Part shown: positions 22,591 through 34,757 of the stretch, piece after piece
Layout of the letters: every line of letters starts with the position of its first letter
Position numbering within the stretch: position 1 is the stretch's first letter
NCBI GenBank assembly: GCA_027946365.1
Contig: JAPEUQ010000018.1
Coordinates: 310,001 to 374,000, forward strand
Source of the DNA: Kalmusia sp. IMI 367209
Taxonomy: Eukaryota > Ascomycota > Dothideomycetes > Pleosporales > Didymosphaeriaceae
Length of the DNA: 64,000 nt
Direction: 5' to 3'
The notes under the pieces: generated by a model
The model's database searches: none
The model's input: the letters and a program-made list of their open reading frames with translations, nothing else
Told to the model about the DNA's origin: nothing
Made by a program: the position numbers and the translations under genes

Positions 22591-24856
22591 CTACCGTATC
22601 AGAACTGTCTGAACTGTCTGAACAAGGCTACCAAGCTTCCTTCCATCAAATCCAACACCAGTCAGCACGACCTCAACCCCTTTCCCTACAAAACCTGCCA
22701 TGAGAGACTTCGGTAAAACATGTTCCATAGCATACGCTCTCCCTAGCTCCATTCCATTGAATCGAATAGCAAAGTAAGAAAAGGGTCCAGTGGTTTCGCT
22801 GTGTGATACGCCGGGTATCATCGATGTCGCTTCACCTCCTTCACAGTATCCCCAACGCAACCTCCAGTGTTCTGTGTCGCCCTCTCCGAATGATTTGAGG
22901 CTCACATCGCATATCCTGTAGTGACTTGTAGTCTTCAAGACGAGGCATGGAATTATCCGTATTTCGTTTATTTCTAGTATCTGTTTTGTTTCTGTGAAAG
23001 CGGGCGCGCATAAACGAACACCGAGCTCTTGTAATCGTTCGTGCCTGTCGAACTGGTCAATGGGATTGATCACATAATCAACTGTCTGAAGTTCCCTATG
23101 TTCAACAAGCGGTATGAGTTTCATCCCGCTGGTGGTTTTGAGGTAAACACTGGTAACAGCGCCCGGCACCGGCAGGCTGTAACAGCAGGATATTGTAAGT
23201 TGTAGCGATCCGTCTGCTGGCATGTCTAGCCTAAAAAGTGGAAGCGGACGCTCGTACGTCGAGTCTATGACTGCCTTGGATAGATCAATTGGCTCAACCT
23301 CAACCAACAAACAGGTCTTGTTTTGTCCAAGTGAAAGTCGATGGGTCAAGATATCAGGCGCCGCTGATTGATCGTCTATTACACCTGCACTCGATGCAAG
23401 TGGTAGTATGGACTGTGAGCCTAGCTGTGAGTGTAATGCTTTACCATTGTATATTCGTCGAGCTTCCTGGATAGTGTGCTGAGCAAATGCTCTGCTAAAG
23501 TCAGTGTAGAAGAAACTCTTCGAACCTGCCGGATACTGTGTGGCAGACCCGGTAATAGGGTACTCTCGGTTAGGTGGATGCCGTGTGCTGGTGTTGCCGC
23601 ATGAGCAGACGGCACCGCTTGGAAGAACTCGTCCATTCCACATAGTACGCTCGATACTTCTGCCGAATCCTGGAAAGTGCTCGAACGACCAGGCGGGTGC
23701 AAAGATGCCCACCGACAGGCCCAGCTCAGCGAGTTTGCTAACCCCAACACCTGTGTTCGTCCCTCCACCGCCCTTTTCCGGATATGTGATTCGCGGATGC
23801 GTTAGGGTTGTCTTATTCTGCGCCCACACGTCGATTCCGAAGTAAATTTTTTGGATGGAAAGGTTATGCTCGACAGCAAGATCCTTTGACGAGCGAGCCT
23901 CGCCTTCGTTCCAGCAGTAGTTAGTAAGCACAGCTCCACAGGCGGCGGCAAAGGATGTGTTTTTGGTCGTCAATGCGTTCTGATAAGCAATTTTGTTCTC
24001 AGTGGTAAGCGCATCGTACCTGTACAGAGCTCAGGATGATCATTCAAACCAGCAGCGAGACAGGTGCATGCACGAACCATATGAGCTCACCAGCAGTTCC
24101 CATGGCTCCCTTCAAATAGCGCAAGAACGACTCGAGAGTGAGCGGGTCCCATTGTCCCTCTGGGAACGGTTTTTCAATATTGATCAGCCATCCATCAAAT
24201 CTAGATATAGAAGTGGTAAGCGTGGGGTATTAAAACAGACCACGAATGACTGACCCATTATGTCTAGCAATATCGGACAATTTCTGCGCAAATGGAAAGA
24301 CCAGATCTACTCTTCCGAGCCTGTCATTCATGGATCGGCTATGGTGCAATAGCTTCTCCGAGTCGTTTGTTTGCGGTTCAATAAGTAAGGTTCCGAGCGA
24401 CTTCACACCATTCCTATGAAGCGTGTTGGTCCAAGATGGCGGGGGGACACAGACAAGCTTGTGAGAGAAGTAAATGAAAGAGTCGACATATTGCAGGTAT
24501 TCACAGGAGTACACCTCTTCATTCAAACCAATCGAAGATACGGCCTCATATTCATGGTAATTTCCGGAAAAGTCATGACAGAGCAGGACATCTGCTTTCT
24601 GTACACCTTTCTCGCTAACAACAGAAGAGCGAGCCAAGAGCGGAGTGTTGGCTCTCTGTACAGGATCGGAGTCAGCCTCGGTCCAGGCCTCCAGCTGAGC
24701 GAAGGTGTCAAAATAAGTGAAGCCTTTCACACTATCAAGTTGCCGTTGCTTCTCGCGCTCTTCGGGTGTGGGGCCGGTGTCTGGGGGAGGAAACAGATGA
24801 CGATAGCCATCTCGAATAGGTCGCAGGACGTCTTTCCAGCCGAGAAGATAGGCCAT
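22591..24856 (-). CDS. ENGase: Cytosolic endo-beta-N-acetylglucosaminidase, glycoside hydrolase family 85
   Basis: Three exons, 24255-24856, 24078-24200 and 22591-24019, encode 717 residues in one frame. Motifs of GH85 follow in order: GFTYFDTFAQLEAW near residue 50, LLCHDFSGNYHEYE, NGVKSLGTLLIE, then FDGWLINIEKPF across the first junction. In it Asn208 and Glu210 form the catalytic Asn-x-Glu pair, in which the substrate N-acetyl group acts as nucleophile. WYDALTTENKIAYQNALT spans the second junction, and SIQKIYFGIDVWAQNK and FAPAWSFEHFPG follow. There is no signal peptide, as in cytosolic ENGases. The enzyme cuts the chitobiose core of N-glycans, freeing oligosaccharides from misfolded glycoproteins retrotranslocated from the ER. 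The C-terminal 300 residues form the beta-sandwich accessory part. Confidence 0.93.
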
Positions 24857-25343
24857 TAAATTGATTTAAGATGCGTAATGCATAACAAAACAATCGTCAA
24901 GATTGGAACCTCTGAGTACGTGGTGCTATGAATGTAGAAACAGCTCCTTGCATCACTGTTGATACTACTCGAAAGCGAAGTTTATTATTGATGTGATTGG
25001 TGATGACAACGTCACGTGCATGCAGCCGCCCTTGCGCTCGCACCTTCCCGCTTCCAGCCGAACGACGGCCCGCTGTTTGAAGTCGCGCCAACTCCGTCCT
25101 CATTCTCAATTGATTTGCAGGCAAGCTTCCAGCGTCTCTACTCTACACCCAGCCTGGTCGTTGGCTTGCAATCGTAGAGTAGCGCTGTAGCTGGTGAGTA
25201 ACACACACAAGAAGAGGCTGGGCTGGGCGCGCACGCGAATATTGGGCTCGCGCTCGCAGCGTCATCGCCAGCGCAGCTCTCTCCCTGGCAACGCCTCTCA
25301 CCTTCACTAACAATTACCTAGGCGTTTGCTCATCTCTTTCACT
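24857..25343. promoter_or_regulatory. Divergent promoter of ENGase and EDC4-like genes, with an E-box
   Basis: 487 bp separate the two divergent start codons. A CACGTG palindrome lies at 25013-25018 within AACGTCACGTGCATG, a candidate bHLH site. Pyrimidine-rich sequence with CTCTCACC and CCTTCACT precedes the EDC4 ATG. Use of these sites is inference. Confidence 0.4.
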
Positions 25344-28300
25344 ATGGCGGACCTGCAAGATCTGCTTGCCCGGCTCAACCAGGGCGCAGCCAGCAACACC
25401 CCTCCCTCGCACGCCTACCAACAACCCTCCGTCTCGTCACCCATCTTTTCGCCATCGCCTGGCGGACCGCAACCGCATCATCAGTCTGCGATCATGTCGC
25501 CAAACTCGTCAGCAGCGAACACGCCAGGCCCTGAACAGGCCGGCGTGCCGCAGCAGACTCCGCAACAACAGTCAGCGCAGTTGCTGAACCTGCTGCGCTT
25601 CAATTCGCAGCCCAGCGCGCAAGCGAGGCGCCCGTCGCAGAACACGCAGCCGTTGGACGTTCCTCCCGCCCACGGCCGCGCCGTGTCCGCTTCCGACCTG
25701 GTTGCGAGCTTCATGGGCGGCAAGTCGGCGCAGGCGCCTAGCAGCGCTGCACCGCCAGCTGCTCGGCCTGAGCCAGCTTCTACCTCGAGCCAGAATCCTC
25801 AACAGCTTCTCATGAGGCTTCTGAATCATCCCAAACCAGCGCAGAGTGATGGTCACTCGTCGCGTGCATCGGCTGCAGCCTTTTCCCCGCCCGTCGCCTC
25901 GCAGATGCCAGAAACGGCTGTAGACGACGTGGCCCAGGACCTTGCTGCCACGACGCTCGAGCATGTGCCCACAGACCCGACTGTCGTTCCATCTGTGGCT
26001 TCTCCGATGAGGGTCTTTGGATCTGAAGAACCTGATCAGTCTCGATTTGAACCGGAGACGGTTGCTCGATCCAGCGAGCCGCCCCGATTTACCTATCGTA
26101 ACCCGTTCGAACAATTGGAGGCGGCAAGTCCTCGAAACAGGACGCCAGCTCCCGAGAGCTCGAAGTCGCCCGCCCCAAAGATGGAGATACTGAAGCCTAA
26201 GCATGCCTTGGATGGATCATCGTCTTCTACTAGCGGTGAGGATAAGGCACAGTCAGCACACAAATTCCGAAAGTTATCGCCAGGCAATGTTCCTCATGCT
26301 CACGAGACGGTCGCCGAGGCCGTGAGCGACCTTGGTGAGCAGGTTGGCAAGGAGATTGAAGAGACACTCGCTGTAGTGGAGAGCAACGTTGAGGCGGAGG
26401 CCGCAAGGGAACTTGAACGCATGTCACCGGAGGACGTCAAAGAACTTGAGGAGGCCGTAGTCGAGACTGCGTCCGAGATTAAGAAGGAGCTCGAGGATGA
26501 CGCCAACTACAAAGCGCTCGAAGAAGAAGTGTCAAAGCCGATCGCTGCGTCGCTGAAGCAAGTTGCCAACGACATTGCTCAAGGCGAAGTTGCCGATAGC
26601 TGGGAGAGCGCCGAAGACAGTCCAGCAAAGGAGGAAGACCAGACGGTAATAGTCTACAGGTTTCCTATGCGCGCTTTCGCATCTATCACCGTCCAAGACT
26701 TGCATAAACCTCGTCTGCTCTTTTCTCCAGACCTTATCATGGATGTTGCTAGGCTCAAGAAGGAGTTCGATCAGATCGATCGCTCCCTAGTCGCGGCAAG
26801 CAAGAACTTCATTGTATATGCAATCGTCAAGAAAGGCGGCTTCCGCATAATACGTCAGGAGAATGGAGACTATCGCCAAGTTTTCGAACATCACCAGGAG
26901 CGCCTCTTTAATGTCGCACTTTGTGTTGGCGGTGACGACTCCTCACGACAGTCTATCGAGAGCGTCCTTGGTATCGGCGTTAATGGCACTGTTTTCTGGA
27001 CCTCTGTCGATCCGCTTCGCGACAGCGAATTCGATGAGTTGGATAAGACCGGCCTTATACTTCCACCCTCCCCTTCCCAAGATGATAATACATCTGGCGG
27101 TCAGCTGAAGACCCGAGCCAAGCCATCGTCTCGTCACCCTGAATTTTTCGCTATTGGTCGTGGCAAAGCTATCCACATCATCTGGCCTCGCGTCGCTGCC
27201 GACTATTTGCGTAGCAACTCACGCATCGTTCACACCGAGAAATTTTACAAGGAGCGCTCGCTCAAGATCCTGACTGGTAAGGCTGGGAAGGACTTTACTT
27301 TCAGCGAAGACGACACCGTTATTGTTTCTTTGGATAAAGCTGGTCGCATGCGCTTCTGGGATATCCGGCCACTTATTGAACCCGCGGTAACGGAAGCGGG
27401 ATCGAGCACTAAGCAAGTTGAAGTTTCTGAGACTATGCTTGAGTTCCATACCACATCTGCGAACGCCAAATCATGGCCTACTTCGGTGTTCTTCTTCGAC
27501 AAAGATAAACCCTTTAATAAAGGAATCGCTTTGCGATACGTGATGGTCGGCATGAAGCAGAACCACGCCTTCCAGTTGTGGGACTTGGGCCTGGGCAAGG
27601 CCGTTCAGGAGATCAACTTACCTCACGAGAAAGAATCCGATGCTATCTGCAGTGTCGGCTTTCATCCGAAGACGGGCATCATGGCCGTTGCTCATCCGAC
27701 GCGCAATTCCATCTTCTTCGTTCACGTATCATGCCCTCGATACAATCTGCCCCTCATGAATCAAGCCTCATACATCTCTCGTATCGTAAATAAGAGCACC
27801 GAAAGAAGCCAGCAACTACCTCCGGTCAACGCGACAGCTATCATGACCAGCATAACGGAATATTCGTTCTCCTCGAAGGGGCAGATCCGCAGTCTCCACA
27901 TGCTGAATGAGCCTGCTGGCCCGCCTCATAACGATGACCCCGAGAATGCCGCCTTATTCGAGCTTTATGTAATGCACTCTAAGGGTGTATGTACGCTTAG
28001 CATCCGTCGAAGCGATCTAGGCTGGAAGAAGGAGGGCGAGCCTATGCATCCAAAGGAGGCTCAAGATGAAGGCGTAATCACAATTACTCCATTGAAGCCA
28101 GCAGTGCCTCCTGTGGATGATTCAGTCACTAGCGGTGATACCCCAGCTCCAAAGTCTGTGACTGATCGGTCTGTTCGAGAGACGATCAAGAAAGAGAGTA
28201 GTGCTGTTTCGCGGCAATCGATGACCCCTGAAGCTGCGATGCGTGCTTCCACACTGGCTAAGGTGGAAAGTAAGCAAGATGCCGCTCGTGCTGCAATCAT

Positions 28301-29795
28301 TAACGGTGGCGAGAAGTCAGAAAAGAAGAAGAAGAAGCGGTCAACCTTGGAGACTGCATCACAGGTCTCTACCTCTACACGAGCGCCGCCACCTCCTTCG
28401 TATGCCCAAGCCGCCCAGAGCACCCCGCGCACAAAGTCGCCAGCTGTCCCCGAATCTTCTGAAACTAGCTCATCGAAGACTTCCGACACCGAGGTTCCTG
28501 AATGGGCCAAGAAATTGGTGGACCAGTTGCCACAGCAGTCGTCTACGGCTGCGTTCGATTCGACGAAGCTGGGAGAGGCTGTACAAGCGGAAATCAGCAA
28601 AGGCCTGGCCCAGTACACAGACACAGTCTACAAGCGACTTGATGACGAGAAGCGCGTTGCCAATGCACAGAATCGTGCTAATCAGGAAGCCGTCCTCCGC
28701 CTGGTGTCCAGCACCTTGACCGAAAATGTTGAGGGTGTCATCCGGAAGATGGTGGATCAGAACATGCGTGAAGTTCTGTTGCCAAACTTGTTAACACAAA
28801 CTTCTTCCACACTCGAAAAGAATCTGGGTAGCACTGTCAAAGCAACTCTTGGCCCTCAGCTCACCAAAGAGATTCCTGATGCCGTTTCCCGAACTCTGAA
28901 GAGCCCGCAGATCTTCCAGGCTCTTTCGGACCAAGTTTCAAAGAAGGTCACCAACAACCTCGAGCAAGCAATCATTACAGCTGTTGGTTCCGTTGTTAAC
29001 CCTGCCGTTTCGAACTTGACCACCATTGTCGAACATAAAATTAGCGACCAGCTCCGCCAAGCACAAACGCAGCATCGCGATGATGCAGCGAAGATTCACC
29101 AGCTTACGGAGACCGTCCAGACCTGCCTTCAGACAATTCAAGCAATGGCCGCTTCCCAGGCTGAGCTTCAGATTCAAGTTGCCAAGATGCAGCACCTCTC
29201 ACAGTCCCCGCAAACGCAAGAGAGCTCTGTTTCGCGACCACCTTCGAAGCTGCGAACACCAGAGGAGATTGAAGCTGATGAGATCGCTCGTATCTTGTCT
29301 GAGGGCAAATACGAGCAAGGCACCATGCAATGGGTACAGTCGCCCAACTCTAATGCGCTTTTTGACAACGTATTCATCAAGTGCAACCCGGCATACCTAA
29401 GCCAGATCTCGCCTCTGTTAATCCTTTCTACTGGTGCCGTGGTCACAACTTCCCTCCAGGAGAACCTTGTGGAGCGTCTTGTATGGCTTGACACTGTACT
29501 TAGGAGCATTGATCCCAATGTAAGTAATTTGCGCTCGACGTTTATTTTTTCGTTTTTTCAAAACTAACCTTTCTTGCAGGATGCCGAGATCCATGATGTC
29601 GTCCCCAAAATTATGGAAGTCATCAAAGAGCGCCTGACTAACGCCTACATGCGACTCAACGAGAGCTCACCGGGTGACATTTCCCCTTCGTCGCATCGCC
29701 ACCTTGACCAAGCGTGTGACGGAGCTCATGAGACCGAACCATGCCATCCACCAATACGGATCTCGTGCCTAAGAGTCCTCCGATCCGTCGACTGA
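25344..29795 (+). CDS. EDC4: EDC4/Pdc1-type mRNA decapping scaffold (WD40 protein)
   Basis: Two exons, 25344-29519 and 29580-29795, encode about 1463 residues. Order of parts: a disordered N-terminal region (1-430) with leucine-rich helices (LQDLLARL at 4-11, LLNLLRF at 80-86, LLMRLL at 155-160), an acidic helical segment (about 330-430), a WD40 region (about 435-870), a disordered linker with a KKKKKR patch, and a long alpha-helical C-terminal part (about 1050-1440) containing EEIEADEIARILSEGKYEQG and LQENLVERLVWLDTVL. This is the layout of EDC4/Varicose/Pdc1, which bridges Dcp2, Edc3 and RNA helicases in P-bodies. The leucine helices resemble the helical leucine-rich motifs that bind Edc3. 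Near the end the frame seems to slip: past ESSPGD, the better-conserved sequence (ATLTKRVTELM) is in the +1 frame, ending at 29772. The terminal 37 residues of the given frame are thus doubtful. Confidence 0.85.
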
Positions 29796-31215
29796 GTTCC
29801 TGCTTCACCTAAGAGCACGGCACGACGCTGAAAATGCGACACGCTATACTTGACTACACAACGTTGCAGCAACTCGAAGCTCCGGATCGACTGTATACTA
29901 AGATTTCCATCTCTTCCGACCTCGTTACGTCTTATCCTCCTGAACCTTGACTTTCATGGTTTGTGAGCGGCGCACACGGGCATCGGCGAATACATCGGGG
30001 GGAGGCAAAAAGGGCTCGTGCGATGTGGAAGACCATCGTATGAGTGTAGTATTTTCTTTCTATTCTCTTTTTTCGGTTTGGTGGTATTTGTGGTTAGACA
30101 TGGCCGGGATTTCCTTGCTGGTTATCTTTTGCAATAGTTGGTAGGCGTTCATCTAACGATCTCGCGATGCTGGAATGCTCGCTTGGTGTTTGTGTGTGTA
30201 TGCCTTTATTGCTAGGGAACCATCGGGTTACATCGTGGAATTAGCCTTCCTGGCCTATGGTGTGCGTTCTGCAGGGTTGTTCAAGAGTTGGATTGCGCAT
30301 ATGGGCATCCTATTCATCGATTTCGGTCTCTAGGAGTGCCATGTGTATGATATTGAAAAAAAAACGGTCATGGTAGCTATGTAGTAATTAGACTTTGGAC
30401 ATAACCTTGTGGTGCAGTTTGATTGTGACGGGGCAGTGTCGGGACTGGGGGTTGGGGTTTGGTTGGCTGGCACCAGCCCCACATCGAACATACACGTACA
30501 TCTATCGATAGCGCGGCAGCACCCGAACCACGGGGGGCCCTCAATTTCCTACCGCCCCGAATAGCCAACTGCTCGCCCTCGCCAGCAAAAGAATTACGCT
30601 GCCCCCGTCGCAGATGTTATGTGATTACAGTACCGGCCCTGCAACAGGGCTCGCCTCAGCCAGGTCGTGCCAGCCAATGGCGCCGGCTGGGCGGTTAATG
30701 CGGGACCCCGGCCTCTGTCAGAGGTTGAAACGCGCACGTCGACGGGGCCAGTCAGATAGGTGGGCGGGTGTCCACCGCATGGACGACGAGCGTGGGAGAA
30801 GGGGTGCGTGTGACGAGTTATTTTGGGTGAATTTGCTGGTTTGACGTGTCGGGATGAAGAATGTTAGGGGGTGGTTGTATGGTTCAGGGTAAGGGTCAAA
30901 AATGTAGACACTTATTATGTACGGCAGGGTGCCTTGGGGTTTGGTTTCTTTTGTCCTTGAGAGCCGCCCCCGTCTTTTGCTGTCTGCGCCCGCATAACTT
31001 AACTTTCTATACACTCCTTTGGGTTCTCTTTGGTTCTGCTGTGTGCTGTGCTGGGCTGGGCTTCGCGTTACACTTTCGCTCATTTTTTGGGAGGAGATAT
31101 TTATACGACTGTTTATTACGCATCTTAACGCTACCGCTACGAAATTTTGCGCAACGCAACGCACGAAGGAGACTGATAATCGGATTAAGAGTTTGGGAAA
31201 GAAAAAGTCGGAAAG
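29796..31215. other. Long intergenic region with GC-rich island
   Basis: Probable 3' UTR of the EDC4 gene, then a GC-rich block (about 30430-30760) with several short imperfect palindromes (for example GGCTGGCACCAGCC at about 30463). It ends in the promoter of the MARVEL gene. No gene supported. Confidence 0.45.
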
Positions 31216-31777
31216 ATGGTCAATTTAAATGCGATTGTCCTCCCTGCGCGAGGCGTACAGGCCTTGCTCTCTGTCGTCGTCCTCGGTCTCATGGCCTACG
31301 GTGCGTTGCTGCCCCAAGATTTACATACGATTGGGCATCTAGCTAATGGTCTACGCAGTCGCTTCGTGGTGGACGTCCCACTGGCGCATGATGTCCCCCG
31401 TCGAAGTAAACTTCATGATCTTCTCGCCCGTATGGACGCTCTTCTCGCTGGCAGCGCTCGTCGTCGTGCCGTGGAAGTTCTCGAACGTAGCTGCGTCGAT
31501 GCCGGGCCGGATCGGACTGCTTGCACTCGAGGTGCTCACGATGCTGTACTGGTTTGGCGGGTTCGTTGCGCTGGCGGTGTTCCTAAGGGACCGCATCTGC
31601 TTCGGGGCTGTGTGTGATGTGGCCAAGGCGGGGACGGCACTGAGCGCGGTGAACTGGCTGGCGTGGATGGCGACGGGGGTGTTGAGCGTGGTGAGGGACT
31701 TGCGGGGATCACGGGCGGGCACTGTGCGTGGGGGCATGGGCAAGGAGCCCAAGGTGGAGATGCATCAGGGCGTGTAG
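31216..31777 (+). CDS. MARVEL-domain membrane protein
   Basis: Two exons, 31216-31300 and 31359-31777, encode 167 residues; the 58-nt phase-1 intron has a GCTAAT branch site. Four membrane helices are visible: GVQALLSVVVLGLMAYVAS, FMIFSPVWTLFSLAALVVV, LALEVLTMLYWFGGFVALAV and SAVNWLAWMATGVLSVV. This and the position of the charged loops match the fungal MARVEL (Nce102/tetraspanner-like) family, which sits in the plasma membrane, often in eisosome-related domains. The extracellular second loop has Cys pairs (DRICFGAVCDVAKAGTA). The cytoplasmic tail is short and basic. The exact subfamily is uncertain. Confidence 0.8.
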
Positions 31778-32831
31778 AAAAAGGATCAAGGGGGAAGTTG
31801 AGGCCGTCGAGACTGGTGCTCGATGGTGGTGGGGGCTGGGGAAAAGGAGTTTCTGGTGAGGGTGCGATATCCATTGTCTAATCATGGGAGTCTTTCGATT
31901 GTTCAACCCTATTTTTTTCTGAGTATACTTTACGATCGTCATTTGTCCTTAGTATGAATGTTAATGGACTAGATTTCTGACTTGGCTTTCTGTTTGAGGC
32001 CTGGTGAATGCCTTGGGCGGCCTCGGGCGCTGAAACTGTGGAGAGACTCGAAGTGCCTGGCAGTCCGCGCAGTACAAGTTCCAGATGTCAATATCTGCTC
32101 CGTCCGATTATTGTAGCGAGACTTGAGCGCCAGATTCATCGAAGAGATTGGAACATCAGTGCCAGTATTGGAGATTACAGATGAATCGGTTTGTACTGTT
32201 TCCTATAGACGTTGTTTGCGAAGTCGTGCATACGTTCTCGTGGGCAATTCGTGATGCGATGTGAAACAGCAGTGGCGCCATGTCAGTTTAGGCTAGCTCC
32301 TTCCCCCCCACACGGAACCCAGAAATAGCTTGGCTTCCGTAAGACGCCACTTTGCTCATGGCTGGGCTGGCCGTTCGCCGTTTATCATCTTCGAGGCGGC
32401 GTCGTTCGGAATCACTGCCTTCCGGCGGCTCAGCTCTTACTTACCGTTCGGTGTCGCAGACGCTTACCGCAAAGCCACGGATGCTGCTACTGTGGCGGGT
32501 TAGACGTTGAGAAATAGAAATACTCTAGTGTGTTGGATATCAGGTTGGCGTTGCCGCAGCAGCCTTAGTGGTGAGGCTTGAAGCGGGACTCACGGCGGGA
32601 CCGCGTGAGCGACCACATCCTTTGAAACAAGAAGCACTCCGCGCCTCGACCGCATCCGCATACTCTTCTATCGGCCTTCCCTACCCTGCGACCTCCCACA
32701 ACCCTCTACCTCGACATACATAGAGAGCGCACGCTGTTGAAACGCGCTACGAGCGGCGATTGCGCGTGTTACGAACAGCTGTTGGCAAGACAAAACAGCT
32801 TTGGATTGAGTGGTTGCGGATACACACGAAA
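31778..32831. other. Intergenic region
   Basis: 3' region of the MARVEL gene and 5' region of the DUF7053-like gene. A pyrimidine-rich leader is seen at 32640-32720. No coding feature. Confidence 0.45.
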
Positions 32832-34037
32832 ATGTCGAAGACGTCGGTGTTCACGACGATAACTCCGCTGCCGGCAGGCATCACGCGGCAGAGCGTTATC
32901 GACATGTACCACAGCCACACCGAGATGATCGAGCTGAACCCGCTCGTCATCGAGCGCTTCAAGTGCAAAGCACCGAACTATGCGCCAGCAGAGGAGTACT
33001 ACTCGACATGGTACACGATCAAAGGTACGTCGCTCTGCATGCGTTGCGGCTATCCTTACTATACTGGATTGGTCTGACAAAGGGCAGACAAGGTATCCTA
33101 CCTACCCGGCGGCCTCGCCTCGTCCTCCGTCTCCTACCACGCCTGCTTCCACGACCTACCCGAGGGCCTCCAAACCCACGTATATGCGCCCCTTGGCCTC
33201 GACATTCGCGCAAAATGGACCGTCGGCGGCTCTCTTCCGGGTGAGCCCAAAGCCCCAATCGAACTTGGCATCAACGCACCCCGCGAGGGTCTCTACATCC
33301 GCGAAGATGTGCGCATGAAGTGCAACATCATGATGATGAGCTTCGTCAAGAAAACGTTCAAGGAGAGTCACGCGAAGATGGTAGACAGGCTTGTAGAGAA
33401 GGCACATGTGCTCGAGAGCAAGCAGGCGAACGAGCGACTCAACCAGCTGAAGAACGTAGCGCCCGGCGAGCGAATGGGGCATGGAAGCATATTTATCGCG
33501 CCGCCGCCTGGATACGCAGAGAAGCCGCTGCCACTAGAGCCTAGACAAAGCGTATATTCGAACGGAAGCCAAGAGCCCAGCCCTGGCTTGTCGCAGGCAA
33601 GCACCTTGACGAGCCAGAGCGAGTTTCCGCAGAGCCCGCCGCAGCACTATCAGCAGCGCATGTCGCTCGCAAACCCACCGCAGCAATACCAGCCTGGCCA
33701 CTCGCACTCGCATTCGCAGGACTGCGACCATAGAGGGAGCTTCCACTTCGGTATCGACCAGCAGCAGCAGCAGCAGCAGCAGCAACGGCAGCAACAGCAG
33801 ACCGAGCAGCAGCCGCAAAGTCTATCCTATCTGCCCGCCACAGTATACAACCCGCATCAGCGACAGTCAGCCGGCGAAAACAACCGCAACTCCCAATATC
33901 ACGCCTACCGGCCGCCGCCTTCCGAGCTGCTTGCGCCTCCGCCCGCCGAACTGCCCGCCCACATGCAAGACTCGCCGACCTTGCCGCGCGACCTGCGCGA
34001 TGACCAGAAGAAGCACATCGCCGAGCTGCCTGCTTGA
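32832..34037 (+). CDS. DUF7053-like fungal protein with C-terminal polyQ
   Basis: Two exons, 32832-33024 and 33088-34037, encode 380 residues. The first about 185 residues are a compact domain: SVFTTITPLPAGITRQSVID, MIELNPLVIERFKCKAP, then after the splice DKVSYLPGGLASSSVSYHAC, TGLDI-like GLDIRAKWTVGG and REGLYIREDVRMKCNIMMM. It matches the conserved fungal family that I believe is called DUF7053, of START-like or lipocalin-like appearance; its function is not known to me. A helical segment follows (VKKTFKESHAKMVDRLVEKA). The C-terminal 190 residues are disordered, with His-rich and polyGln stretches (nine consecutive Gln encoded mainly by CAG) and Pro-rich repeats. The polyQ tail is likely a variable addition. 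Confidence 0.75.
33759..33800 (+). repeat. CAG trinucleotide repeat coding for polyglutamine
   Basis: Eight uninterrupted CAG codons and one CAA, then an Arg codon and further Gln codons, within the DUF7053-like gene. Such tracts commonly vary in length between strains. Confidence 0.9.
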
Positions 34038-34757
34038 TGAATTTTCCATTCCATTAGAAGGTTTCGATTTTCACGACGTCACGTTTCGCTTTTGCTGTAT
34101 CATATGTTTTGGACTCTTTGGGGGAAAAGGCTTGGTGAAGGGGTTTTTAGTTCGTGCGTGCCTTTTGCTAGTTGGGCGTTTTTGTAGATACCCGCGTCTT
34201 CTTGGGCTGAGCTGAGCTCGCACTCACATCATGCCACGCGCAGAGAAGTAGAAATGGATCGTGTTTGAGGATTTTCATTGCCGAAAATGGCTGTGCAGTG
34301 ATACGCCTTTGCGTCGTACGGACTGAGCTTGGTGCACCATACCCCCATATAAGTAAGACAGATTGCTGTGGAGCAACGCCAAAAAAGGAAACTCCCCGCC
34401 AAAGTAGGCATGCGTTGAATACACCTGAAATATCCCTCCATACCGAACCGCCAATCGCGCCGGCGCAGATATCGAAAACAACAGAACATCAAGCGTCTCC
34501 AAAAAGCGACAAGTATGCATGAGTCGAATGTGTACCACGGAACCGCGCAGCTGCTAGAAAACACCACCCACACCCCACGCACGCATACCCCTGGAAAACA
34601 ATCCCAACGCCCAAGACGCAAAGCCAGATATCGAGAATGCGTTGCCCAGCGCATGATATGGCGCACCTCCCATCCCTTGCGCTCAAAACACAGCGGCGAA
34701 GTGAGCTCTTCAACCTTGCTTTATAAGTGAACGCCATCCATTCGTTAGGCAGATGAG
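34038..34757. other. Convergent intergenic region
   Basis: Lies between the 3' ends of the DUF7053-like gene (plus) and the RING gene (minus). Short frames only. Confidence 0.5.

Noticed and set aside
25572..26204. 210-codon frame antisense to the EDC4-like gene
   Set aside because: Arg-rich shadow of a Ser/Ala/Pro-rich coding region.
30430..30760. GC-rich island with short palindromes, considered as a structured RNA gene
   Set aside because: Palindromes are short and imperfect and do not form a recognisable RNA; no snoRNA or snRNA boxes are visible.
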